Origin: Synchiropus splendidus
Lineage: Eukaryota > Chordata > Actinopteri > Syngnathiformes > Callionymidae
NCBI RefSeq assembly: GCF_027744825.2
Contig: NC_071336.1
Location: 21,399,501-21,463,500 of the forward strand
DNA: 64,000 nucleotides
Reading direction: 5' to 3'
Below, in pieces: positions 10,651 to 22,270 of the stretch. The first letter of the stretch is position 1; every line of letters begins with the position of its first letter. The notes beneath the pieces are model-generated. The model saw only the letters and a program-made list of their open reading frames with translations. It was not told where the DNA came from and did no database searches. A program made the translations under genes and the position numbers.

Positions 10651-11179
10651 TTTCTATTTGAAGGAGCTTTACTGTGTATTTTTTTCATCGCTAATATGCA
10701 ACCAAGACTTTTAATGTTTGTATTTATTGCGCTTGTCTTTAGTGAAAGTGGAAAATGGTCGTCTCATTCACTTTTTTTTTTGTTTCAGAGCAGAAAGGAC
10801 AGAAGTGGCCGATGAACCATGTCTGTGTTCCGTTTTCATCTGATCAAATGTCAATCACTGAAGCATTTAAAGCGGCGTAATAACAAACCTGTTTGTAATA
10901 AGCTGTAAATAAAAACACGCAGTAAGATTTTCCTTTTTCAACACACTCAGTCCTGCTTCTGCTGTGATGTTCTCTTTCAGTTCATATGTTCAGTCTTGTT
11001 GTGGACAACATTAAGAGATTTACTCCATCAAAAGGTTTTTATTGGTGTTTTAGTACATTTTTGTAAAATTGAAACAAGGTTATGTCCCAAACAAATCCTG
11101 TTGAACATCACGTCTATTCTCTTGATTCTGCTGTCCCTCTTTGCCTCCCTCTTTTTCCTTTTGATCCAAAAGTTGCTTT

Positions 11180-11242
11180 GAGTTGGATCCTCTGATCTTT
11201 TCATTGTGAGGTTGAAATACCGACCACTATCCACTGTGCTGC
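11180..11242 (-). mobile_element. Degenerate tRNA-like SINE head, reverse
   Basis: Read on the minus strand, GCAGCACAGTGGATAGTGG begins near 11242, followed by ACCTCACAATG and GGATCCAACTC. The same order of words (gcggcacggtgg..agtggtt, cctcacag, ggttcgaatcc) occurs in a common fish tRNA-like repeat. It is strongly diverged. Confidence 0.4.
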
Positions 11243-11299
11243 TTCTATATTTCAGAAAGGATTTTTTTTCATTACTTTGAAGTTTATTTATCAAATGCT

Positions 11300-12239
11300 T
11301 ATCATTTAGGAATGTTTTACCCTGAATGCTGTATTTTCATTGACTTTGTAATTGAGCCTCTGAACCCTGTTTGTTCATGTTTTACAAACATGTATTAATT
11401 CAAAGTAAAACACGTTTTGTTATGTCAGTAGGAGATGCTTGGAGATTAGACTATCAAAGTCTAAATTTGAACTGAATCACAATCTTTGGTTCAAGCAGTT
11501 GGTAGCGGTTATTAAATTTACAGGAGAGAAATGACAACAGAGAATTGTCAGTAAATGAAGACAGAAAATGGCAACGCATCTCGAAATGGAAACCCGGATG
11601 TGCAGTACACTGATATTACATTAACAGTCATGAAGAGAAACACTGAAACCAGAAAAATAAAATCCCCAAAAATTCAAAAACATGAAATTGTTCTGAAAAA
11701 TAAATTGTAGCACATATGTAGATTTACTTTATACAGGTACATCCAAGACTATCTCATATAAACTCATCCACCCTGTGGTTTACGTGACCGGTGATAAACA
11801 AGGCTCCGTTACATGAATTTAGCCTGTAAATGATGGAACCACTCAAGGTGTCCCCTCACACATCAAGTGTTTCACCAGTTTACTTTCCATTTTGCTCAGG
11901 TATTGTGGTGCTTAACATGACAGTACTGCATGGAGCATGGGAGGTTATTTTGGGTTGTTGATGCTCTCTTTCTCATATCATTTGCTGTATTTGCATCTCA
12001 AAGTTAAAGAGTTAATCTTGCATTCTTTGTGTTTATTTTTAAACAGCCCATCCTCATCCTGCCAATCAAGGCTCTGGGACCCAAAGACTTACTTCATAGT
12101 CCTGAACTATTTTTACATTATATTCGATTGTGATCTAGATTGAAAGCCTGGAAGGGTCGGAGGGTCACATATTCCTGTTTCATAAACTAATCAAAACTGA
12201 CAACCCCATCATAAAGGTCCTAGCTATTGCTGACAGATT

Positions 12240-12240
<1 letters not shown>
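11300..12240. other. Gene-free interval
   Basis: AT-rich sequence with no gene. The last 110 bp (about 12130-12235) has even complexity and could be conserved, immediately before the A30 tract. Confidence 0.4.

Positions 12241-12270
<30 letters not shown>
12241..12270. repeat. A30 homopolymer
   Basis: Thirty uninterrupted A residues. It could be the tail of a retroposed sequence on the plus strand, but no parent gene or SINE was recognised upstream and no flanking duplication was found. Confidence 0.95.
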
Positions 12271-12273
<3 letters not shown>

Positions 12274-12339
12274 GTGCGAAGGTGTTTGTGCAATTTGTGT
12301 GCGTTTACTTCATGTGTTTCTCCGGTGTGTGTAGCTAAA

Positions 12340-12580
12340 CGGCGGTACCTGCATCGCTGGGCCGTCTGTCAGCGGCCTCCATCACATTACCATGCAGCCA
12401 TGACATCCCTCGCTGCCTTTTGAAGCCTCAAATCTGATAGAAACAGAGATAAATCTGATCTCTGATCTTCCTGATGAATATGATAAGACCTGCGGCTGGT
12501 TAATAGACCTCGACACATATCGGGGCCTCGGGAGCCGCTGATCCCGGATCAGAGGTGAGAAAGACTGTGGAGGTGTAATA
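12340..12580. promoter_or_regulatory. Candidate conserved noncoding block
   Basis: A roughly 240-bp repeat-free block with closely spaced short motifs: AATCTGATAG, GATAAATCTGATCTCTGATC, GGTTAATAGACC and GCCGCTGATCCCGGATCAG. Repeated GATC/CTGAT words hint at clustered factor sites. No open frame. Confidence 0.35.
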
Positions 12581-12989
12581 AGAGGCAGTGAGACCTATAG
12601 GTGGATGCTGTCCTGGTGAGGAGCATGCAGCTGTGGATGGGTGATAGTCCAAAGCCCTGTGCAAAGCTCCCCTACACCCGCCTGGTGAAGAGGTGGAGGA
12701 GAATAGAGACTCGCCTCCGTCTTGGCTCTCTTTCTCATTCTACAAACACATCTCCTTTTGAGTTTCTGGCTCACGTATTCTTGTAAATCTACTTCCTCCG
12801 ACACACACATACACACTCGCGCGCACATAAAGATCTGGAGGGATATATAGGGGTGTGGTAGAGCTCGTGATGGGGCTCTCCTTTGATGCCCAGTGGGAGA
12901 TTACTGGGCCAAGACACAGAGATAAAAGTACAACTGAAACACAGGTATCTGCCTTTTTTTTCTGCCTTACAAATGCACCCACATGCACG

Positions 12990-13009
12990 CACACACACAC
13001 ACACACACA
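12990..13009. repeat. (CA)10 microsatellite
   Basis: CA run embedded in a wider CA-rich stretch. A second CA-rich patch lies at 12799-12827. Confidence 0.9.
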
Positions 13010-13518
13010 TGCATCCATAACACATATTCCGAGCTGCACATGACAGACACCTGTATAAACACCGGAGGATTGAACCGAAAATATCAAAGAAGCTATGTTT
13101 CCTCATAATTCCAGCTGAGGACTCTTAAGTTTCAGGAAGGGGGCGAAGGGACTGGGGTTTAATCATTGGTTAGTGTTTTATTTTGCTGAGGGGCTTCTTA
13201 TTTTTGGTCCGGGTTTATCTGGTTGCAAAACAACTTTTCAGGAAATGCTGATAATGGGACAAGGAACAGATGACTGTGTCTTGTGGGAGTTGCTGAAGTT
13301 CCAGATGTTTTGGGAGGATTTGTCATTGTGTCATTGCCTTGTGTGGCTCATAAAATTCTCTTTGCTTATTTCAAATTATGACTATTTTTGTAACTGACTT
13401 GACCAAATGGTGCATGCAATGGGTCACTAAAATGATCCCACTATCATGTAACTCTAGGGCCTAAATGTTTTATGTGCTACAGTATTGTTCATTCGGATAA
13501 GCCAACTTGGGAAGGGAC

Positions 13519-13779
13519 TGTCATGACTCTGCTCTTATTTTGTCACGTGAGTCCTGTTTTTGTTTTCTCCCTCCATTTCTTCCTGTTCCTGTGGCACACA
13601 GCTGGAGCCTTCGGGAGGCGGCGGCTTGGAAGCCACGCTGGAGTCTTCGGGAGGCGGCGGCTTGGAAGCCACGCTGGAGTCTTTGGGAGGCTCCAGCCGT
13701 GTGCCACAGGAACAGGAAGAAACGGAGGGAGAAAACAAAAACAGGACTCACGTGACAAAATAAGAGCAGAGTCATGACA
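13519..13779. mobile_element. Fold-back element with 91-bp inverted arms and 5-bp target duplication
   Basis: Arms 13519-13609 and 13689-13779 are reverse complements over about 91 bp with about two mismatches. The ends are TGTCATGACTC and GAGTCATGACA. The element is flanked by GGGAC on both sides (13514-13518 and 13780-13784), consistent with a 5-bp target site duplication. The core has two 36-bp tandem units (13604-13639, 13640-13675) that differ at one visible base, plus a partial third. Open frames on both strands are shadows of the palindrome. TG...CA ends with a 5-bp duplication recall integrase-type insertion, but no LTR is present, so the class is left open. Confidence 0.88.
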
Positions 13780-13784
13780 GGGAC

Positions 13785-15160
13785 GCCGATATCCAGCCAT
13801 TAACATCTGGTCACTATTGATACAACCTAGGTCGGCAGTGTTTAGTCAGCGATGATGGCACACCACGGGTAAACAGCCTGTCTGGCCCTCTCACCAGCTC
13901 TGCTGTAGGTTTCACAGTAGCATACTTGTGAATGGTCGTCCCCAGTGTCGCTCCATCTCCATGTAGAAGCTACTCACAACCTGCACATGATTCTGCGACC
14001 ACGAGTGGGAGGGCGACCAGTGATTTATTTCCCCATATCAGGATGAATATGAATTATTTATTTTTGTTTTTGGGGCTGTTTGGCGATTACGATTTGAATG
14101 AAAAGAGAAGAAGCTACTTGTTTCGGAGTTGAGCTACTTACTTTAAGGATATATAACTGCATCGATTCAACAAAACAGACATTGAATAAAAGTGTATAAA
14201 TATTGAAAGAGATACACTTTTTGACATTATTTTACATATTATTTTTTCATCTGCTTTTTTTAGAATGTGGGGGGAATTTAATAAAACTTCAGATTCTAAC
14301 TTGTATATCCATGCATATTTTTGGGGAATTAATTATGCAATAATTGAAAGTAAAAGCATTTTTTGATAACAAGCTCTTTGAAAAGTGAATCCTTCATCTG
14401 TTCAAATGTCACACATCAACGTATTTTTGTCAGGCGACACCAATATCAATTTCAAAGCTACTCCTTTGGGATTGATGTATATATATACTTGCTTTTGTTA
14501 AATGATGTGAAATGGCTTTAACTTCTCTACTTAATCCTGCCTTACAACACATATCTGGATTAGAAGTATGATTTTTATTTTTATTTTTATTTTAATGAAT
14601 GAGCTTTTTGGTAACATGGCTGGGGAACATCCCAGAATTCTTTATTCAAAACTGCTGTGTTGCAGTGTTAGGTCCTTTATCGTGGTGCTGGAGACCTAAT
14701 ATAAACACAAAGTTTCACATATCGACTCCTGCCTGGGCCTCACCCTTATTAACACTTGATCCACACATCAACCCTCACCTGCATACGCACCCACATCTAA
14801 CAGCCAGTCACTGACACCGGGGTCCCCGCCCCCTGTCTGCCAGTCCTCATTTGTTTCCTGGCCCGCACTTTGTGTGCGCAGCACCAGCACTTGCTACCGG
14901 GTGTCTTGTTACTCCTCAGAAGGTCTATTGATTTAACTCTTGCCACAATCTATAACACTATTGTCTTGCCTTAAGTGTCTCATCTGTACAATTCACTGGC
15001 AGGAGTCTATACATCAAAACCCCGCCTGCTTAAGGATATCGGTATTCTGCAACATGCTCAGAAATGTTGAATTCATTCTTTTTTTTTATCCCGACTTTAA
15101 AACCCTGCACACCCTGAGCCTCCCTTTTAAAAGGACAGCTTCTCACAGCTCTAGCCGAGG
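13785..15160. other. Gene-free interval
   Basis: Mostly AT-rich, with TTTA-type runs (for example 14570-14595). No gene or identifiable transposon. Confidence 0.45.
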
Positions 15161-15169
15161 AACGCGCTG

Positions 15170-15480
15170 AGCTATCTTTACTGGAATCAGAATAAAAATG
15201 GTTAAATGCCAAGCGAGTATATACATGAATCTGAGGAGATGCGTACATAAAAATCAAAATGTCAAAGCGAAAAAATAGATGCAAAATGACCTCATTGGAA
15301 GAAAATAAAGTGACAGCAAGGACTTTTGGCGTTTGAATATGCAAGCCGTGCATGTTTCTGTTGAAGGTTAAAAAGCTCATCACCTGCCAGAGACACAAAG
15401 CAGGGCACTTTGTCTCAAAACTGAACGTAGTCTTCTGCTTTGTTGCCTTCTTGCCAGCCTCAGAAATCATGTCTGAGATT
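15170..15480. promoter_or_regulatory. Candidate conserved noncoding block
   Basis: Even-complexity sequence rich in short A tracts (AATAAAAATGGTTAAATGCC, GAATATGCAAGCCGTGCATG). A minus-strand frame crosses it but has no recognisable domain. Confidence 0.25.
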
Positions 15481-15689
15481 ACTTTGTCACTCTGGCTTTA
15501 GTTACACATGCTTTCGAGTGTGAGAGGGTGCGTTTTGGTGTTCACTTATTACCCGTTGCCATGATAGTGAGGAAGTGATATGCCATGTATGAACATGTAT
15601 GCTGACGGTCGCTCGGCTCTAAAACCCGTGGAACCCACTCCCACTGACCATCAGAAACATAAACCCTTGCCCAGACTCAAATCCCCAAC

Positions 15690-15782
15690 TAGAAACGTAT
15701 CTATTCCATCTCACTTGTGTGAACAAAGGTCTAAAAAGTGCTACATAAATAAGGCTATATGATTATTATTATTATCATTATT
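15690..15782 (+). mobile_element. Retroposon 3-prime-end-like sequence with ATT tail
   Basis: TCTAAAAAGTGCTACATAAA followed by TAAGGCTATATG and an ATT repeat resembles the 3-prime ends of fish SINE/LINE elements ('aaagtgctatataaataa..' with an ATT-rich tail). The upstream body is not recognised. Confidence 0.35.
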
Positions 15783-15870
15783 GAATCGTTCCTCTCCGAT
15801 TGTAACTCTCCACTTGTTTGTTGTTTTTCTAGTCTGCTTTTCAATTGTTTTCCTGCTCAGTACAGTGTGA

Positions 15871-15905
15871 TTATTTTTATTTATTTATTTATTTTTTATT
15901 ATTTT
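15871..15905. repeat. TTTA-rich simple repeat
   Basis: (TTTA)n-type low-complexity sequence. A similar short patch occurs at 15973-15990. Confidence 0.85.
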
Positions 15906-16257
15906 ATCATTGTTATCATTAAACATTTTGCTGCATAAAGTGCACTGAACATTTTTCTGTTTCTGTCTCATTATTTTATTTATTTATTTTTGTCCATCAT
16001 ACTCATTTCACTTATTGTCCTCCATCATGGATGTTTTGGTCATGACATCACCTTGAATAATGTGGTGCACCTGTAATTGGTGACTGAAAAATGTTTCTTG
16101 TGAAATAAAGTTTTTACATGATATACTTGTTATTTACGTGTATTATACGTGTTATTTGAAGCCATTAACTGTTTTTGTCTGCAACTGATTTATCAAAATA
16201 AATGTGTCACAGTTGCAGCACCACTAAAATATGAATATAAATGAATACAAAGAGGAC

Positions 16258-16716
16258 CTAATGTGAGCTTTGTGACTCTTCTGTGGTTCTCTTCTTGTTA
16301 GTTGGTTCAATTGTGTGTAATTCAGAACCACCATTGAGGAGACGGAAGCGATTCTGCTTTGCTGTCACACTGTCAGAAGCTTCCATCTTCACTGGATCCT
16401 TCACTGCAGCAGAATCCTCTTCATCCATCCAAGCAGAAGGTGAGTGAAATACATCAAGTGCGAGTGTGTTGATGATCACCTCGATTCAAGCATCGCCATT
16501 TACACTCTTCGTCTTTTCATTGCACTCAAGTTCCCATCTTTTTTCTTTTTTTATTAATTGAAAAGCGCTTTTCTTTGACGCGTCAAGCTCTGTCATCTTC
16601 TTTAATTGAGCAGCTTTAATTGATCTGGCAGCGACGTAAAAAGGGAAAAAGGCAAGTGGGAGCTGTAGTGATTTCTCTACCTTTATGAAATGATGAAAAC
16701 ACTCCGCATTCAACTG
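16258..16716 (-). pseudogene. Coding-like minus-strand frame broken by one stop
   Basis: One minus-strand frame is open from 16716 down to 16258 except for a single TGA at 16486-16488, giving about 76 and 74 codons. Its translation is lysine/glutamate/serine-rich and looks protein-like (for example KKMTELDASKKSAFQLIKKE, then SAWMDEEDSAAVKDPVKMEA, ending TTEESQSSH before TAG). There is no ATG start in the upstream part, no domain I recognise, and no clear splice acceptor. It could be a decayed retrocopy or exon. The upstream half (16500-16710) also looks like a conserved noncoding block, so chance openness is a real alternative. Confidence 0.25.
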
Positions 16717-17059
16717 TCATGTTGCGGTATTCAGAGAAGTATCCTGAAGTGTCTGAGTGCCAAGTGCTTTATTTTATTTCCAATTATGAATCATTCAACG
16801 AAACCAATGCCTTTTTTCCAACTGTAATGTTAAACAGAACGATATACTTGGAAGTCTAGCTAGTCAATAGCAGCGCTAGCTGACTGGGGGACGATGGAAA
16901 GGATAATATTAATAATAGGATTAATATTTTCATTTTATTTTTGTTTTTTTAAATCACAATGTGGGCTGCCCCTGAACACATCTCTTCTTGAACAACACCA
17001 TGACAAATCAGTGGCTCAAATGGATTCATTTTTAAACTTCATTGACTGACTTCCACCAT

Positions 17060-17075
17060 AAAAAAAAAAAAAAAA
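17060..17075. repeat. A16 homopolymer with AAAT tail
   Basis: A run followed by AATA/AAATA repeats to about 17092. Confidence 0.9.
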
Positions 17076-17249
17076 TCAATAAATAAATAAAATACACTTA
17101 AAACCGTAATATCGGGTGTCTCACTTTGCTCAGCTCCCGGATGCAAAACTGTAAGCCACCGCATGCTTTTATTTGACTTGTTTGTTCATTTTACACCCCT
17201 CCACGCATATTTACTCATACAGCGCTGGTGTGTTTGATGTTTTCCCGGA

Positions 17250-17525
17250 ATGAGACGTCAGGTTTATTTTCTTCATCTTGCTGTTGCCTTCATCTTCTTG
17301 TCCATCTATTTCAACATCACATTAAGGACCTACAGTCACAGAGGGATCAGGTTGTCACGTCGAGGCCCTCTGTCACTGCGGAGACATCAGCGGCACAATC
17401 CACAGGAGGTACATGCACCTCAGCCTAGTTACTGTCGTCGGTCTCGGCAGGACGTGACACGGGCCCAGCAGGAAGGGACGGTGATTAGAGCAGGACTGTG
17501 GTATGGAGATGCCATTACACAGTGA
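17250..17525 (+). other. Small open frame with signal-anchor-like start, doubtful
   Basis: The frame begins ATG and encodes 91 residues. Residues about 6-23 are hydrophobic (YFLHLAVAFIFLSIYFNI) after two arginines, followed by an Arg-rich stretch, as in a type II membrane anchor. A weak donor-like GAG/GTACAT lies at 17408. No Kozak-like context, family match or partner exon is evident, and the downstream half runs into conserved-looking noncoding DNA. Probably chance. Confidence 0.12.
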
Positions 17526-17680
17526 ACGATCAAACATGTTTCGTTTGAAGCCACAATTATCTGAGCAATGACATTACGGCAATTCCGAGCGTCATTTTAC
17601 AAGATTCAGAAATGATGTATGATAAAATTATGCCCTTCTACCTTCTGGAAAAACTCTAATGCACATATCATCACAAGTAA
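17440..17680. promoter_or_regulatory. Candidate conserved noncoding block
   Basis: Repeat-free sequence with CGGTGATTAGAGCAGG, CCACAATTATCTGAGCAATG and ATTACGGCAATTCC. The composition suits an enhancer; conservation is untested. Confidence 0.3.
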
Positions 17681-17789
17681 TGCTTTACATCTCCCGTATC
17701 GATCTGGAATATTTTTGCTGGAAATCAAATGTTGTTGTTTGTGGCGCAGACATGAATAAAAACATGAGGGTGATTTTTTTTCTTCTTCC

Positions 17790-18080
17790 CTCCGAAGCAG
17801 AATAATGTACCATCCGCACCCTTTTTCGCCAGAGTTCCATTGCCCTAAAATGAGGCTGGTCAGACTGGGAGTGATGGCGTTCCATGTCAGTAATATGCAA
17901 TGGCTCCTGATGTGCATGTTTTCCTCATATCTCTTCTGCTCCCGTGTCCCTCCTGCCTCAATTTGGGCTCGACTCTAATGCCCAAATAGTAAAACCAGCC
18001 ATTCTGGCCAGGCATCATTGTCAGCCCATTACAACGGGAGACGGCCAGCAATGTGAACCTTTATTTAAACAGTAAAATGC
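17790..18080. promoter_or_regulatory. Candidate conserved noncoding block
   Basis: Repeat-free, with an ATGCAATGG octamer-like word, CTAATGCCCAAATAG, and a GC-balanced tail ending CAGCCCATTACAACGGG. No coding signal. Confidence 0.35.
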
Positions 18081-18309
18081 ACACAGAGGCTTTGTTTTGC
18101 AATGCATGTGTTCATCCACGACCGTCTTGTTGTGTAGATATCTGGTCCAGTCTCAGTAGAGTCTGTCACTTTGCTGTGTTCCTATAAAAACTGAGGTGTT
18201 TTTCACACCTGTGTTGTAAGGATATTTTTAATTATTTCACGAACATCATTTAATCTTCATAGCTTTGCAGAAAAGAGATAGATAGATAAAGAATGTTGTC
18301 CAGAGGAGG

Positions 18310-18385
18310 CCCAGCCAAAGTATGGGCTGGGTGCCACACATGGCCCTCAGCCAGTATTTATGCGGCCCTCTAGTAGTGTACAATG
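18310..18385. mobile_element. hAT-like end fragment
   Basis: The words GGGTGCCACACATGGCCC and TATGCGGCCCTC resemble the 'gggccacatgcggccc' ends of hAT-type repeats. Only a fragment is present, followed by AT-rich sequence. Confidence 0.35.
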
Positions 18386-19050
18386 TTTTTTTTTCTTGAT
18401 TTTTTTTTATAAATTAATTTAAATGCCAATCTTTAAGCTTTACATTTAATATGAATTAATAAGAATTTATTTTTCTATACTATGCTTCCATTTTAACATC
18501 ATTTAAATGTATTTTAAGCATGACTCAACAACTAATAATTGTCTTTATAACAGTGTCAGGATTTAATGTGATTCCCCAACTATAGACAAGACACACAAAA
18601 GCATCGACACACAATTTATGCAACATTGTTCTGAAAATTCCTCCCTACTCCCTACATCTAAGCTTTCATAGATTCAATTCATATCATGCCTGTTTTTTTT
18701 TTTGTTTTTTTTTACACATATATGCTTTGTTCTTTACCAACATGATGGTGACTCATTGACTGTCGTGGCAGTGATGGAGGGAGGAAAACTGATTGTAAAA
18801 GTCGCGATTAAGTAATTCCTGTAGATGTTGTCCTTTGAAACCTTGTTAAAAAAGTGGATTTTACTGATGCAGGCATGATGTTACACACACAGCCTCTCCT
18901 CACTCCAACCATCTTTTTTATGCCTCATTATTACATCTGTGCATAGTTTCCAGACACATTCTCTCCTATAAGTATGATATTTATTCTTACAGTGAAGTTA
19001 AACTGGAAGCTCATCACAGCTGCTCTCTTTCATCCCCGTTTCCTTTGAAA
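18386..19050. other. Gene-free AT-rich interval
   Basis: Long T runs (18384-18410, 18692-18712) and otherwise unremarkable AT-rich sequence. Confidence 0.5.
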
Positions 19051-19054
19051 GTAA

Positions 19055-19290
19055 CAATGAGCCCACGCAAAGTAACATTGGTAGCCGGGACTTGATCCTT
19101 GCATGATGGCTGTGTTAAGATGGCAGATAAGCAAGCAAATCCCTCCCCAGCGGTGCCTTCAGCTTTGATATGTCGGCCCTCCTCCGTACGGCTGGAGTCA
19201 TGAATATTTCACACCTTTGTTTGTATTTACTCACACTTTTTATTAGAGGGAATTATGTCTCGGAAATGTCAAGGTTAATTTCCCCGTCTG
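19055..19290. promoter_or_regulatory. Candidate conserved noncoding block
   Basis: Even complexity, with CAGCTTTGATATGTCGG, CATGAATATTTCACACC and TATTAGAGGGAATTATG. No open frame. Confidence 0.3.
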
Positions 19291-21880
19291 GGGAAAGAGT
19301 GTGGTGAGTGGGTGTGTCCAGCAAGCGGAGGAGAGCTGTCGAAGATTTGTGCCAAATCTGTCTGTGTTTTAATAACCACATCAGACTGGAGAGGTTCCCT
19401 TCCTGCAGCTGTGGTCGCTGAAATCATTATCATCCGCAATGAACACACGAACTTTAAGCCGCAGTTCATACTGACTGTATCCTTTGGTGGCAATGTGTCT
19501 TCGATGCAGCATAATGAGCAGCATCACAAGAGAAAGAAGAGCTACTGTTTGGGAACTTGTTTACTGCCACAATACAGTTTGCTGGTTTATATAAAAGCTC
19601 CCACTGCAAGTCCATGTTTAGATTCTGAATTACGTGTTTAATGTGTTCGTTTTTGTGTTTCATTTTGGTCAGTGTACTTCTTTTATTATTTTCCTTCATT
19701 TTTATTCTTCACGTCTCACCATGATGGGGCTGAATTATGCAAGTATCTCATCAGAGGAATGTGAGAAATGAGTATGAAAATAACACGTCTCACCTGAGAT
19801 TTGTAATTGTGTCGTCTATTCCATCATATATTGTCAATGATTTATGGAATATAGCAAGTTCTTTGAGCTTGACCCCGTCCACTGATGCATTTTAAGTTAC
19901 TTGTATTATGAATAAAGACTCAATATCCTTGTTGAATCCAGAGTTGCAGAGAGATCCTCACCTCATGGTTGGCTGCTGCAGAATTTTAATTCTCACATAA
20001 CAAGGTTGGTACATTAAAACTGACATAATTTATACGCCCAACCTTATGGTTGCTGGTTTGAAGGGTGATCTCAAACACTTAAGCCACGATGCCAAATTCA
20101 GCTCCAACCTTCTGCCGCATTTTCAGTTTAAACCGGAATGAAGAACTTTTGCAGCGGGTGAGTTTGTGAAGAATTCAGTTCAAACTGTATGAATAAATGA
20201 ACAGACATGACTTTACCTTGATGTGCACAAACAAACAGTAAAGTGCAGGCTGCTGTTTTATTCCTTGCCCCTGCTTTCACTCCTCTTTCCATCCAAATTA
20301 TCCTCTTTGCCTGTGTCTGGTGAGACATTTTCCCATCCGCTACAAAGCGGACGTCATGTTCAGAGCTTTTCTACATAAGTGTTTCATGTCGCTGCTTTTT
20401 TTTTTTTTTTTTGCTAAAACACACTTGTCTATTCTGTGTGTTCTTGGTCTCATATTTGGGTTTGAGAGAGGAGAGGTAACATTAAAGTGCTATCACTTTC
20501 TCTCTCTGTCATTCTCCTCCTTCATACACCATTTGATCTGAAACCTGATATGGCTTTTAGATGTGAATGTGGACACACACTGACACACATGTTATACCTG
20601 CATGCAAACACAGGCGCAAACAAGGTGCACACACTCGCCGTCTGACTGACAGATGAACACTGTGTGAGAACACTTGTTCCTGCACACTCAAATGTGTAAA
20701 AACACAACCTTAATCTCACTGAGCTTTTATTTTGTGGATTTCCTTCTGCCGAAACATCAAAAGACATCACAGACAAACAACAATATTTCGGCACTCTGTA
20801 GTCTACAACGCCATTTTCAAACGCTGCCCCACCCCTGATAACTTGTGGAATCGCTTCAAGGAACAGACGAATCAAACAAACAGATGTAAATTTACAACAA
20901 ATACCACCTATGGCCAATAAAATATGCATGTAGAAGGATCAGCGCCTTTAAACTGACTACTGTCAGAATTAATAACACGCCGGCGCTCTGTGGAAAAGCC
21001 TCCACAGGTGTTTGACTGTCTTCATATTCTATTCTTCTGTTCTGGAGTCGAAGCAGACGTGTTTTGGGGGCATATGTTATTTGGAAAACTTTATAAATGG
21101 CCTTGGTTTGTGAATATTGTTGCTATGGTCCTTTCACGTTACTGTATACATGGTGCTTATAAGTTTTAGAAATCCAGGGGTAAAGCAAATACATTAAAAA
21201 AAATAAAAAAAATAAATATATATATATATTTCTTTTTTTTTTTTTTCAATCTGTAATTGAAAAAGCAACCTGTGTTTTGTTCTATCCAACTGCTATTTAA
21301 AAGACACCAGCCTGGAGGTTAGAATGGTCAACTGGCACCCACAGCCTCTCTCTCTCTCTTCTTATTCTCTAAAACAAACACACGCAGGTGCACACACACA
21401 CACACACATTCACCTTGGCGCTTTGCTTCAACAAACTGTAAATTCCTCCTCTGTGCCCGAGCTAACCCCTTGCTAAAATCGCCGCCTCTATCTGGTAATG
21501 CATGAAAAAACACACATACATAGTTACTAAAGTCACACACCCGAACACACATGCAGTCAAGCTCAAACACACACCAAAAACAATGTGGCTTAGTGGATGG
21601 TATCAAATTTAGTGGCCACAGGGATCTGGCGGAGGTCATAAATCTATATCTAACATGTGAGAAAATTCCGACATGAATATCTGGAAGCATGGGGAGACAA
21701 AGACAAAGGGAAACAAAGCAGAGCGAGTGGAGAAGCTAAAAGTCAAGGCAAGCTGTGATGTTGCGCAGACAAATAAAACAAACAGAAGGAACAGAATCGC
21801 AGTCACAACAACAAAATAAGATAAACAGGCAAGGACTGTGTGAGATACGTCGACACAAAGATAGACAGAGAGATACATGA
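19291..21880. other. Gene-free interval with simple repeats
   Basis: Contains a T17 run (20396-20412), an A/T-rich AT-microsatellite patch (21194-21248), a CT run near 21340-21360 and CA runs near 21389-21410. A weak tRNA-like word set occurs near 20040-20075, too degraded to call. Confidence 0.5.
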
Positions 21881-21889
21881 CCCGTCTCC

Positions 21890-22270
21890 TTCTCTAACAA
21901 TGGGCGTTCATGTGGTGGCCAGCTTAGCCGGCGAGCCGCTGGAATCAGGAATGTGGAATGTGGGATTTCAGGCTTGGAAGTGATAGCTACTGTCTGTGTG
22001 TAATATTTAGGGCCAACGCAGGGAGCCTCTGGCACGCCATGAAACACACATGTTTTTATACGGCTAGTCCATTTGCGTCTCTCACATGCGAGGACGTCCT
22101 TTTTTTTTTTTTTGGCGGGGGGTAAGTATCCGGAATGGTTTTCATTTCCCATTGTTGAAGCTAGATTTAGGCCGTGCTTTGTTATTTATTTAGACATGTG
22201 CCGCAAATGTTCGAACAAACTTTTAATGCAAAGATTTCACCAGGAAAAGGGCACAACATATAAATAACGG
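21890..22270. promoter_or_regulatory. Candidate conserved noncoding block
   Basis: GGTGGCCAGCTTAGCCGGCG and the following 160 bp, then, after a T14 run (22100-22113), TTAGGCCGTGCTTTGTTATT and TTTTAATGCAAAGATTTCACC. Non-repetitive except for the T run. Confidence 0.25.

Noticed and set aside
12130..12270. Possible processed retrocopy ending in A30
   Set aside because: No recognisable parent sequence, no polyadenylation signal at the right distance and no flanking duplication.
13472..13806. Several overlapping frames on both strands
   Set aside because: They are mirror images produced by the fold-back element's complementary arms and its 36-bp repeats.
20030..20110. Possible tRNA-like SINE (GGTTGCTGGTTTGAAGG)
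   Set aside because: Only a B-box-like word matches; no A-box at the right spacing.
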